Source: JANQQZ01 sp039187315 (GTDB taxonomy: Bacteria > Planctomycetota > Phycisphaerae > Phycisphaerales > UBA1924). From it: a stretch of DNA of 22,593 nucleotides. The translations under genes were made by a program, and so were the position numbers. Within the stretch, counting starts at the first letter, position 1. Every line of letters starts with the position of its first letter. Positions 14,152-21,917 of this stretch are shown in pieces. The stretch lies in the NCBI GenBank assembly GCA_039187315.1, contig JBCCZQ010000052.1, positions 1 through 22,593 of the forward strand, written 5' to 3'. Under the pieces are notes generated by a model. The model saw only the letters and a list, made by a program, of their open reading frames with translations. It was not told the DNA's origin and did not search any database.

Positions 14152-15507
14152 TCAGTCACCCCCGTCCCGGGCTTCGGGATCGAGCAGCCCCATCTGCTCG
14201 TATTTCTCGACGTACTTCTCGGCGAGCGCCGTCTGCTTGTTGGCCAGATCGATCTTCCTGCCGTCGACGAACGCCTGCTCGACACGCGTCGCGTGCTCGA
14301 GGATGTGCCCATCGGTGACGATCAGCGTCGCGGCCTTGCCGGGCTCGATCGACCCAAGGGCAGCATCGACTTCGAGGATCTCCGCGGTCGAGAGCGTCAC
14401 GCCTCGCACACCCAGCTCCATGGGCAGCCCGAACGCGATGGCCTTCGACGCGTTGTAGGGCAGGTTGCGTTCGTGGCCCGTTCGATCGCTCGACGCAAGG
14501 CACCACCGCACGCCCAGCTCTGTGAGCCGCGACGGCAGGGTGTACGCCTCATCATGGGGCGAATCGTCCCGCTTCGGGAAGCGCTGCGTGCCCTCGATGA
14601 TGATCGGCACGTCGTGCTGCAGCAGCAGATCCGCGCACAGCGGGGCATCGTGACCGCCGATGATCACGGGCCGCAGCCCGAGCCCGGTCGCCCAGACAAC
14701 CGAAGCCGTGATCTGGTCGAGCTCGTTGGCAAAGATAAACACCGGTCTCTCCGGTGGTGCGCCGTCGGGCCCCGGCAGGACGGGGCGCAGGGCCTCGAAC
14801 CGGATCGAGGTCTCAGGGTTCTCGCCGCCGAGATAGCTCTGCGCCTCGCGGAAGAACGTGTCGATCTCGCCGATCCGCGTACGGATGCGTTCACGCTGCT
14901 CCGCGTCGGGCTCGTCGGCCCACCAGTCCTGGCTCGGATGCATGCTGGGCCAGTTCACGATGACGCCGGCGTCTTCGCGCAGCGCCATGTCCTCCCAAGT
15001 CCAACCTTCGGCCCGCATGATCGATGCCGTGCCGGGCACCGCGCCGTTCGAGGGGAACGCGACGAAGGTCAGGATGCCGTTCGAGCGCGTCACCGGGATC
15101 AGCGTCGAGTCGGGGTTGACAGCAGTTGCGGCGCGTGCCTCGGGCGTGAAGCGACCGACCTCGTCGAAATCACGCGTCTGGCGGACCGAGGCGACCTCGG
15201 TCAGGCCGAGTTCCGTGACCGGCGCGATCAAGCCCGGCCAGACGTGCCGGCCCTCAAGGTCCAGCACATCCGTGTCGCGGCCGAAGATCTTGTCACCGGG
15301 CCCGGCTTCCACGATGACACCGTTCTCGAAGCTGACATAGCCGGGGGCGTACGTCTCGCCCGAGATGGTGTGCACGATCGCGTTGGTCAGCGCCACGGGC
15401 CTCTGCTGCGCGGGCGCACTGACGCCGAGGTCCTGTGCGCACGTCCAGGAAGCGAGAACGAGCGATGCAACCAGCGCCGAGAGGTTGTGCAAGCAGCGGG
15501 CCATCAT
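14152..15507 (-). CDS. Secreted amidohydrolase homologue with degenerate metal site, 451 aa
   Basis: The N-terminus is a signal peptide (LSALVASLVLASWTCAQ, cleavage near residue 24). The rest has the COG1228 (imidazolonepropionase-like) amidohydrolase layout: an N-terminal beta-sandwich part (VALTNAIVHTISGETYAPGYVSFENGVIVEAG), the barrel, and the closing AALGSIEPGKAATLIVTDGHILEHATRVEQAFVDGRKID. Where the family has PGLIDAHTHLG, this protein has PGLIAPVTELG (92-101), so both histidines of HxH are replaced (V97 and E99). Other features persist, such as GGHDAPL and ASSDRTGHERN. It is therefore likely a non-catalytic or altered partner rather than a standard hydrolase. Its ATG overlaps the upstream amidohydrolase stop as ATGA, which implies translational coupling. 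It also resembles the N-terminal module of that upstream protein. Confidence 0.87.
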   Translation of the reverse strand: MMARCLHNLSALVASLVLASWTCAQDLGVSAPAQQRPVALTNAIVHTISGETYAPGYVSFENGVIVEAGPGDKIFGRDTDVLDLEGRHVWPGLIAPVTELGLTEVASVRQTRDFDEVGRFTPEARAATAVNPDSTLIPVTRSNGILTFVAFPSNGAVPGTASIMRAEGWTWEDMALREDAGVIVNWPSMHPSQDWWADEPDAEQRERIRTRIGEIDTFFREAQSYLGGENPETSIRFEALRPVLPGPDGAPPERPVFIFANELDQITASVVWATGLGLRPVIIGGHDAPLCADLLLQHDVPIIIEGTQRFPKRDDSPHDEAYTLPSRLTELGVRWCLASSDRTGHERNLPYNASKAIAFGLPMELGVRGVTLSTAEILEVDAALGSIEPGKAATLIVTDGHILEHATRVEQAFVDGRKIDLANKQTALAEKYVEKYEQMGLLDPEARDGGD

Positions 15508-18500
15508 CGGATCATCCCCATATGTGACATCCCGCAGCCGCAGTCGCCCGGCTGCATCGGCGTGCCGAGCGACCTGCCCTCGAGCCAGAGCGCCCGATGG
15601 TGAGCCCGCAGCGCATCGATCCGGATCCGCTCGGCAAGGGTTATCCTCCGATCCGGCGGCGCGTCGACGGCCTCGGGCGGCCCGTCCCCGCTGCCATCGT
15701 CTCCCACCGAGCCGTCATCCTCTGAGCTGGGCGACTCGATCAGCTTCGCGATCAGCCGCGCACGCTCGGACGCGATCCGGTCGCGGTGCGCCGCATCGAT
15801 CGACTCGGACCAGTACTCGCGCCCATCGATGAACGTGTGAAGCACACGGCTGAAGCTCGAGAGCGGGTCGCCGGACCACACAGTCAGGTCCGCGTCCTTG
15901 CCGGCCTCGATCGAACCGACCCGTTCATCGATGCCGAGCTGCCTCGCAGGAACGATCGTGACGACATCCAGCGCTGCCGAAGGCGAGGGCGTGAACCGCG
16001 GGCCGAGGTCCTTGCCGTACTTGATCATCTTCGCCGCTTCGGTGTTCATCCGTCGCACGAGGTTGTCCGAGTCGCTGTTGAAGCTCACCGGCGTGCCGGT
16101 GGCGTAGAGGATTGGGCCCGCGTGCGGAATCGCATCCTGCACCTCGACCTTGTACGCCCACCAGTCGCTGAACAGGCTGCCGCCGAGCGAGTGGGCCTTG
16201 ACGGACTCGGCGACCTTGTACGTCTCGAGCCCATGCTGGTAGCTCCCGATCGTAAAGCCGAAGTCGCGCGCGACGTTGGCGAGCATCACGATCTCGTCCT
16301 GCCGGTAGCTGTGGCAGTGTACGAGCCGATCGCCCGCGAGCACCTCGACGAGCGGGTCGAGCTCTAGGTCGCGACGCGGGAGGCTTTCACCCCCGGCCAC
16401 CGGCTGGTTACCCGCGACCGTGGCGAAGCTCTGGGCGAGCGACGCGGGCACGTCCCACCACTCGGGCCGGGCCGAGTTGGTCGACAGGAACGCGTGCCAC
16501 CGCGCCGCGTAGGCCTGCGCGGCGGTGAATCGATCGCGGAGCAGCGAATCGACTCCCATGCGTGTCTTGGGGTACCGCGTCGTGTAGCGATCGCCCCAGT
16601 TGACCTGGACAACATTCTCACCGAGCGCGAACTTGATGCCGGGCGTTGCGCCCTGCATGTGCATATCGCGCGGGTGCGGCACGCCCCATCGCACCTTCTG
16701 GATCACGTTCTGCCCGCCGATCACATTTGCCGATCCGTGCAGCGTGTTGACCGTGGTCACGCCCGCGGCGAGCTGCCGGTACCAGTTGATGTGGTCCGGG
16801 TCGCTCGTGTCGGCCATCCGGACCTCGGCCGTGATCGCCTGACCGGCCTCGTTGGTGCCGAAGGTCCAGGTGCCCGTGTGGCTGTGAGCATCGATCAGCC
16901 CGGGCGTGAGGTGCGCACCGTCGAGGTTGATCACCTCGAAGCCCTCCGGGATATCCAGCCCTGCCTCGGGAACCTCGCCGACGGCCACAATCACCCCGTC
17001 CTCTATGGATACATACCCACGCTCGATCACGCCGCCAGGACCGCTCGTCCACACAGTCGCGTTGATCAACATCAGCGTCCGGGGCTCGGGGCGATCCGCT
17101 ACGGCGTAAGGACCGAACGGCACGCCGCGGATCGGCGCAGGCACCGTGTACGAGCCGCCGGGCTCAGGCGCGTCTTCCTCCGCCGACGCTCCCGGCTCGT
17201 CGTCGGCAGCGTCCGCTTGAGGATCGCGCACCGCGTGCCACGCGAAGCTGGAGCCGTCGGGCATCAGCCCGCTGCCGAGGATGCGGTCGATGGCCTCAGC
17301 CTGCCGCGTCAGCACACCGGACATCACATACGTGCCGGTGCGACCCTCAAGGCCGTCAACCAGGAAGCTGATCGCATCGCCGGTGATCGAAACGCCGCGG
17401 GCCTCTACCGTCTGTGGCTCTGCTTCCTGCTCATCCGGCTGACGTTCTTCGACCAGCTCGATCTTGTCACCATCAACCGAGAGCTGTATCGCCCAGTCGG
17501 GCGCCTGCTCATCGCCGACGCGCAGGATCCAGCGGCCCTCGAACGGGTGATCGTTGTCGCGGCTGATCTCGTGACGCAGACCCCCGATCCAGACATCCCG
17601 TATCTCGGCTTCCTCGTCATCTGGATCGAACAGCGGCCCGCTGGTGACGACAAGATCCGCGGGCCGACCCGCCTCGATGACGCCGAACCTATCGCTCAGA
17701 CCGAGGATCTCCGCCGGCACGGTCGTGACACCCGCGAGCGCCAAGACAGGATCCAGCCCGTGCTCGACAGCGGTGCGTAGGTCGTCGTGGAACGCGCTCA
17801 ACGAGCGGCGCTTGCTGCTGGTCAGCGCCACGGTCGCACCGGCGTCGATCAGCCTCGCCGCGGTCGTCGGCGCCTGCTCCCAGAGCATCATCGTCTCGAG
17901 CTCAACCCGCTCCGCCTCACCGACCGAATCGACGTCCGGCTTCCGAGGGAACAAGAGCGGCAGCACGATCGGCCGCGATGTCGACGCGATCGCCTCCACG
18001 CGTCGGATCTCCCGCCCGGAGCCGACCACGACGATATCGCGCTGGAACTCACGCGCGAGCGCATCGGCCTGGAACACTTCGAGCTCGTGATCCGTCTCGA
18101 AGAAGACACGCTCGGCGGTGCCGATCGAGTCCAGCGCGTTCGACGCGACTTCACCCGTCGACGAGCCGGTCTTCTGATGGTAGATCGCGTCGTAGAAGAC
18201 CTGCCTGATCAGTGCGACCGCGCCCATCTGGCTCGTCGGATAGGTCAGCTCGCCTCCCCAGCCGCTTCGGATAAAGTCCATCGTCTCGAAGGCACGGACC
18301 ATGTGCACGGTTGGGCCGTCGCTCGCCTCGTTCTCCGGCGGAACGCCGGTCGAGACTACCGCGCCCAATCCGCGGAAGATCCCGCCGTCCGGCGCGATCG
18401 CGGCCGCCACAAAGCCCAGGCCGCGCAGCGACTCGGATTGCTCCGCACTCAGCCCCGGTCCGTCGAGCACATCGCGTCCGGGAAGCACGTTGGGGCTCCA

Positions 18501-18899
18501 GTGCCCGCCGGGGCGATGGCTGTCGAGCTCGTGCCCATCGACCTCGAACCAGGGCTCCAGGAAGCCGGCATAGATGTGGTCGTCCTCGTCGAGCGTCCAG
18601 ACGCGGAAGCCGGTCGTGTCGAGCGCGACCACCCGAGAATCCTCGATTACCGCCGCGATCCGGCCGTCCTCGACCCGGATGATGGGCACCTGCTCGGCGG
18701 GGATCGTCTCGCCAGGCGAGAGGTGCACCGTGCCACCGATAATCAGGTGCCGTCCCGGGTCGACCACGCGTGGCCCGTTCTGTGGCGGGACGAGCACGCT
18801 ATCGCCCGTCGGCTGCGCCGAAGCGCTGGAGAAGCTCACAACGCACGCAAGCGACGACGCCCGCGCGCTGCACCGCATCGCCGAAACGAATCCGCCCAT
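15504..18899 (-). CDS. Secreted double-module amidohydrolase, 1131 aa
   Basis: The start is taken at ATG 18899 because GGGAG (plus-strand CTCCC at 18906-18910) lies 6 bases upstream; a GTG at 18923 is the alternative. A signal peptide ends near SFSSASAQ. Residues about 35-450 form an amidohydrolase-like module that ends GVIEAGRPADLVVTSGPLF. Its metal site reads YAGFLEPWFEVDG, with W117 and E119 in place of the HxH histidines. Residues about 454-560 are a beta-rich insert (GRWILRVGDEQAPDWAIQLS), and an acidic linker follows. Residues about 600-1090 are a second amidohydrolase module with intact PGLIDAHSHTG (H672, H674), later HCHSYRQDE, GSYQHGLETYKVA, NSDSDNLVRRMN and GSIEAGKDADLTVWSGDP. Only the C-terminal module is likely to be catalytic. 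The substrate is unknown; a peptide- or imide-type bond is plausible for COG1228. It is first in a coupled three-gene unit. Confidence 0.9.
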   Translation of the reverse strand: MGGFVSAMRCSARASSLACVVSFSSASAQPTGDSVLVPPQNGPRVVDPGRHLIIGGTVHLSPGETIPAEQVPIIRVEDGRIAAVIEDSRVVALDTTGFRVWTLDEDDHIYAGFLEPWFEVDGHELDSHRPGGHWSPNVLPGRDVLDGPGLSAEQSESLRGLGFVAAAIAPDGGIFRGLGAVVSTGVPPENEASDGPTVHMVRAFETMDFIRSGWGGELTYPTSQMGAVALIRQVFYDAIYHQKTGSSTGEVASNALDSIGTAERVFFETDHELEVFQADALAREFQRDIVVVGSGREIRRVEAIASTSRPIVLPLLFPRKPDVDSVGEAERVELETMMLWEQAPTTAARLIDAGATVALTSSKRRSLSAFHDDLRTAVEHGLDPVLALAGVTTVPAEILGLSDRFGVIEAGRPADLVVTSGPLFDPDDEEAEIRDVWIGGLRHEISRDNDHPFEGRWILRVGDEQAPDWAIQLSVDGDKIELVEERQPDEQEAEPQTVEARGVSITGDAISFLVDGLEGRTGTYVMSGVLTRQAEAIDRILGSGLMPDGSSFAWHAVRDPQADAADDEPGASAEEDAPEPGGSYTVPAPIRGVPFGPYAVADRPEPRTLMLINATVWTSGPGGVIERGYVSIEDGVIVAVGEVPEAGLDIPEGFEVINLDGAHLTPGLIDAHSHTGTWTFGTNEAGQAITAEVRMADTSDPDHINWYRQLAAGVTTVNTLHGSANVIGGQNVIQKVRWGVPHPRDMHMQGATPGIKFALGENVVQVNWGDRYTTRYPKTRMGVDSLLRDRFTAAQAYAARWHAFLSTNSARPEWWDVPASLAQSFATVAGNQPVAGGESLPRRDLELDPLVEVLAGDRLVHCHSYRQDEIVMLANVARDFGFTIGSYQHGLETYKVAESVKAHSLGGSLFSDWWAYKVEVQDAIPHAGPILYATGTPVSFNSDSDNLVRRMNTEAAKMIKYGKDLGPRFTPSPSAALDVVTIVPARQLGIDERVGSIEAGKDADLTVWSGDPLSSFSRVLHTFIDGREYWSESIDAAHRDRIASERARLIAKLIESPSSEDDGSVGDDGSGDGPPEAVDAPPDRRITLAERIRIDALRAHHRALWLEGRSLGTPMQPGDCGCGMSHMGMIR

Positions 18900-19149
18900 C
18901 AGGCTCTCCCGCGCCGTGTTCACACCACGCTCGAATCGAGCATCGCCGCCCTCAGCACCCCCGCGGGACGGCTCCGCAGCAGCCTAGCCGCTCGCACGCG
19001 CGGACGCGAACCGCAACCGAATCCGCTCGCAGAACAACGAACCCGAAGCAGAACGCTGTTTGGGATCTGCCCTGGTCATCCGGCCGCTAGGATCCGCCTC
19101 GACATACCTCAGCGATCACATGCAATAGACCACAAGGCGGGAGCGACCC
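18900..19149. other. Divergent intergenic region between the amidohydrolase unit and pfp
   Basis: The region must hold promoters for both directions. On the plus strand TAGGAT at 19088-19093 could be a -10, but no -35 is correctly spaced. On the minus strand TAGGCT (plus-strand AGCCTA at 18981-18986) is a similar -10-like hexamer. Shine-Dalgarno sequences for both genes are clear. No gene or strong hairpin was seen. Confidence 0.4.
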
Positions 19150-20352
19150 ATGAGCAGCGGACCGATCGAAGGCAATGCCGTCATCGGCCAGTCGGGCGGC
19201 CCGACGGCCGTCATCAACGCAAGCCTCGTCGGCGCGGTCCTCGGGCTGCGTGGCGTTGGGCAAGTCCAGCGCATCCTCGGCATGCGCCACGGGGTCCGCG
19301 GCCTGACCCAGGACAACCTGGCCGATCTGACCGACACGCCCGAGGCCACGCTCGACGCCCTCCGCCACACGCCCTCGGCCGGGCTCGGATCCACGCGCGA
19401 CAAGCCCGACGCCGACTACTGCGCCCGCATCCTCGAGGCCTGCCAGCGCCACAGCATCCGCTACTTCTTTTACATCGGCGGGAACGACAGCTCCGACACC
19501 TGCCGCATCGTCAACGAGCTCTCCAACGAAGCAGGCTACGAGCTGCGCTGCTTCCACATCCCCAAGACGGTCGACAACGACCTGATGACCAACGACCACA
19601 CGCCCGGCTTCCCATCGGCAGCGCGCTTCGTCGCCAAGGCCCACATGGCCGACAGCCGGGACAACGCCTCCATACCCGGCATCAAGATCAACATCATCAT
19701 GGGCCGACACGCGGGGTTCCTCACCGCTGCCAGTGCGCTGGCCCGACACGATGCCGATGACGGCCCGCACCTGATCTACGTCCCGGAGACGGCCTTCGAC
19801 CTCGAACGATTTGTCGACGAGGTTGCGACCGTCTACGACCGACTCGGCCGCTGCCAGATCGCCGTCAGCGAGGGCATCCAGGACAAGGACGGCCAGTCGA
19901 TCGGGGCCATGCTCATCCAGGGCGAGACCGATGCGCACGGCAACGTGCAGCTTTCAGGGTCGGGGGCGCTGGGCGACCAGCTGGCCAACATCCTCAAGAC
20001 ACGCCTAACGCCGGCAGGCGGCAAGCCGCCGCGCGTCCGAGCCGACACGCTCGGCTACCTCCAGCGCTGCTACCCGGATGCCTCCCCGGTCGATGTCGCC
20101 GAGGCCGAGGGCGCCGGGCGACACGCGGCCAAGCTCGCGGCGCAGGGCGACTTCGATGGCTCGGTCAGCATCCAGCGGCTGGGCGATGCCCCCTACGAAG
20201 CGGGGTTCAAGCGTGTCGAGCTTGCCGATGTCGCCGCCAAGACCCGGCACATGCCGCCCGAGTTCCTCAATGGCACCAGCAACGTCTCGCAAGCGTTCAT
20301 CGGCTACTGCACACCGCTGGTCGGTGAGCTGCCGGCATTCGCGCGTCTCTAA
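19150..20352 (+). CDS. pfp: PPi-dependent 6-phosphofructokinase, 400 aa
   Basis: A cytoplasmic glycolytic enzyme that phosphorylates fructose-6-phosphate to fructose-1,6-bisphosphate. Motifs are VIGQSGGPTAVINASLVGA (residues 11-29), GGNDSSDT (110-117), HIPKTVDNDL (136-145) with catalytic D142 and D144, PGFPSAARF, and MGRHAGFLTAAS (184-195). Asp at 113 instead of the Gly of ATP enzymes, and PKTVDND instead of PGTIDND, indicate pyrophosphate as donor; such enzymes are reversible. Position 112 is Asn where GGDD is usual, a small departure. ATG 19150 has GGGAG at 19139-19143 with 6-base spacing. It is transcribed divergently from the amidohydrolase unit, with a 250-bp shared upstream region, and converges on the DUF1579 genes. 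Its product is the substrate of the aldolase at the left end of the window, though the two are not in one operon. Confidence 0.92.
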   Translation: MSSGPIEGNAVIGQSGGPTAVINASLVGAVLGLRGVGQVQRILGMRHGVRGLTQDNLADLTDTPEATLDALRHTPSAGLGSTRDKPDADYCARILEACQRHSIRYFFYIGGNDSSDTCRIVNELSNEAGYELRCFHIPKTVDNDLMTNDHTPGFPSAARFVAKAHMADSRDNASIPGIKINIIMGRHAGFLTAASALARHDADDGPHLIYVPETAFDLERFVDEVATVYDRLGRCQIAVSEGIQDKDGQSIGAMLIQGETDAHGNVQLSGSGALGDQLANILKTRLTPAGGKPPRVRADTLGYLQRCYPDASPVDVAEAEGAGRHAAKLAAQGDFDGSVSIQRLGDAPYEAGFKRVELADVAAKTRHMPPEFLNGTSNVSQAFIGYCTPLVGELPAFARL

Positions 20353-20359
20353 TTGAAAT

Positions 20360-20380
20360 CCCCCCCGCAAAGCGAGGGGG
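20360..20380. terminator. GC hairpin between convergent pfp and DUF1579 genes
   Basis: A C-run with GC at 20360-20368 pairs with GCG-a-GGGGG at 20372-20380 across an AAA loop, with one bulged A. It starts 8 bases after the pfp stop. There is no T-run on the plus side and only GATTTCAATT on the minus side, so it may slow or protect both transcripts rather than be a standard terminator. Confidence 0.5.
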
Positions 20381-20407
20381 ACCGTACCTCGGCATGCGCG
20401 GGCCGCG

Positions 20408-21037
20408 TTACTTGCGTGTGTACGTGGACGAGCCGTTCATCGTCCACTCGGCGTCCGGCGTTGCTCGCTCGTAAAACTCATCGACCACGGTGCGGTCGTC
20501 GACCTGCTTGGAGACGATGCGCATCTCACCGCCCATGCCGCTCTCGCCCTGCGTGATGAACGTATCGCCCTCGAACCAGCCTCGGTGCACATGCGCCTTG
20601 GTCGACATGCTGTCCATCCAGATCGAGACGTACTCGCCCGCCGCGTTGTCATAGCCGACGTATGCGATGCCGTCGAACGGCTGGCCCATCATGTCATCAA
20701 GGTGATATCTGGTCTGGACGAATCGCCCGCCGAGCACCCATTCTGTCTCCATCGTGCCGCCCGAGCCGACCGTCGTAACACCATCCTCGCCGGGCATCAT
20801 GAACTTGGCATCGACGTCCCAGTCGCCGACGGCATAGTCGAGCTTGCGATGGTGCTCTCCGGGCGTGCCCAGTGCGATCCACTGCGCCATCATTTCTTCC
20901 TGAGACATGCCCTCTTCGGGCTGCGCGGTCGCGGCGTGGGCTGGGCTGACCGCCTCATCAAGCATTCCGCCAACGATGACGCCTGTACCCAGCAGCGCCG
21001 CTGCGCCGAAAACCGATCCTGTTCTGCAAGATGCCAT
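20408..21037 (-). CDS. Secreted DUF1579-family protein (distal copy), 209 aa
   Basis: The start ATG 21037 is preceded by AAAGGA at suitable spacing; the frame is open to 21073. The N-terminus is an export signal (GAAALLGTGVIVGGMLDEAVSPAHA, cleavage near 35). The mature part follows the DUF1579 (PF07617) plan: HRKLDYAVGDWDVDAKF, then TMETEWVLGGRFVQTRYHLD, GQPFDGIAYVGYDNAAGEYV, IWMDSMSTKAHVHRGWFEGD, and a C-terminal FYERATPDAEWTMNGSSTYTRK. The family is probably a small beta-barrel or lipocalin-like fold; no biochemical role is established. It follows a paralogue by 36 bases on the same strand and ends in the same T-x-R-K tail. Joint transcription with it is likely. Confidence 0.87.
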   Translation of the reverse strand: MASCRTGSVFGAAALLGTGVIVGGMLDEAVSPAHAATAQPEEGMSQEEMMAQWIALGTPGEHHRKLDYAVGDWDVDAKFMMPGEDGVTTVGSGGTMETEWVLGGRFVQTRYHLDDMMGQPFDGIAYVGYDNAAGEYVSIWMDSMSTKAHVHRGWFEGDTFITQGESGMGGEMRIVSKQVDDRTVVDEFYERATPDAEWTMNGSSTYTRK

Positions 21038-21073
21038 GCTCGTGGTCCTTTCGTGCTGCGGTTTGCCGCGCAA

Positions 21074-21697
21074 TCACTTGCGCCGGGTGTACTCGATCTT
21101 GAAGCCCTCAACCTCACCCATCGGTGTGATGTACATCCTCGTGAAGGACGAGTGGTCGTCGTCTTTCTGGTGCAGGATGTCCCTGTACCGCATGGTCATG
21201 CCGCTGGCTGGGTTTGTTTCTTCGCCGTGCATCGCGAGCGTGTTGTCATCAACAAGTCCGCCCGTGGTGTAGCTGATCTGGTTGGCCGTCGAGTCGATCC
21301 AGACACCCTGGTACTCGCCCTCGACGGAGCTGTAGCCCATGATCGAGACTCCCGAGTAGGGCTCGCCCATCATCTCGCCCTCCCAGGTCCCCCTGAGGAA
21401 GCGTCCGTCCATGATGAGCTCGTTCGTCATCGTGCCGTGCGATTCGAACTTCTCGCCGCCGGGCATCTCCGCGGTCAGGTGACCGTCCCACACACCGACC
21501 ATGGCCTTCATGTGGCCGTGGTGCTCAGTCATCTTGTTGGCCTGCGCGTGCGCCTGCATCATCGCTTCGGCGTCCATCTGCTCCATCTCGGGTTGGACCT
21601 CGCTCGCGCCCACCAGTGTGCCGGCGCCGAACGCCAGACCCGCTGCAAGGCCCATCGCCGCAGCCAGACCGCTCTTGCCATGCAAGCAACACATCAT
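21074..21697 (-). CDS. Secreted DUF1579-family protein (proximal copy), 207 aa
   Basis: A strong Shine-Dalgarno AAAGGAG lies 6 bases before ATG 21697. The signal region is KSGLAAAMGLAAGLAFGAGTLVGA, with cleavage near SEVQ. A Met/Gln/Ala-rich helical stretch follows, then the DUF1579 plan: EHHGHMKAMVGVWDGHLTAEM, TMTNELIMDGRFLRGTWEGE, GEPYSGVSIMGYSSVEGEYQ, VWIDSTANQISYTTGG, and FTRMYITPMGEVEGFKIEYTRRK. It aligns along its length with the downstream copy but is clearly diverged, so the duplication is not recent. Met and His residues are unusually frequent at the start of the mature protein (EMEQMDAEAMMQAHAQ, HHGHM), which could bind metal, though this is speculation. It is first of a two-gene unit with its own promoter. 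Confidence 0.87.
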   Translation of the reverse strand: MMCCLHGKSGLAAAMGLAAGLAFGAGTLVGASEVQPEMEQMDAEAMMQAHAQANKMTEHHGHMKAMVGVWDGHLTAEMPGGEKFESHGTMTNELIMDGRFLRGTWEGEMMGEPYSGVSIMGYSSVEGEYQGVWIDSTANQISYTTGGLVDDNTLAMHGEETNPASGMTMRYRDILHQKDDDHSSFTRMYITPMGEVEGFKIEYTRRK

Positions 21698-21849
21698 CGG
21701 TATCTCCTTTGTCGCTGGTACGCGCGTGCTCTACGCAGACTCGGCGGGCGGACGATGCCTGCCAGCCATCCCGCGGCGTCGACCCGACACGCCCCCGCGC
21801 GCCGGGCTCACCGGAATGGCCACCGTGTCGGACATCCGGATCTGTTTCG

Positions 21850-21878
21850 AGAATATCGGACGGAGCCCCGCACCGCAA
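21850..21878 (-). promoter_or_regulatory. Sigma-70-type promoter of the DUF1579 pair
   Basis: On the minus strand TTGCGG (plus 21873-21878) and TATTCT (plus 21850-21855) are separated by 17 bases. Transcription would begin near 21843 and leave a 5' leader of about 145 bases before ATG 21697. The leader contains complementary CCGGA and TCCGG segments. This is the best sigma-70-like promoter seen in the window. Confidence 0.6.
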
Positions 21879-21917
21879 GATCGCAGACGCCGCCTGACGA
21901 CCGCAGAACCCCGGCAT

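Noticed and set aside
13954..15603. A 549-codon plus-strand open frame opposite the methyltransferase and amidohydrolase genes
   Set aside because: It is antisense to genes with clear family motifs, is Arg/Asp/Gly/Val-rich without any domain, and is the expected by-product of high GC at third codon positions.
17787..19760. A 657-codon plus-strand open frame spanning the amidohydrolase start and into pfp
   Set aside because: It is Arg/His/Pro-rich, has no recognisable domain, and overlaps pfp in another frame and the amidohydrolase in antisense.
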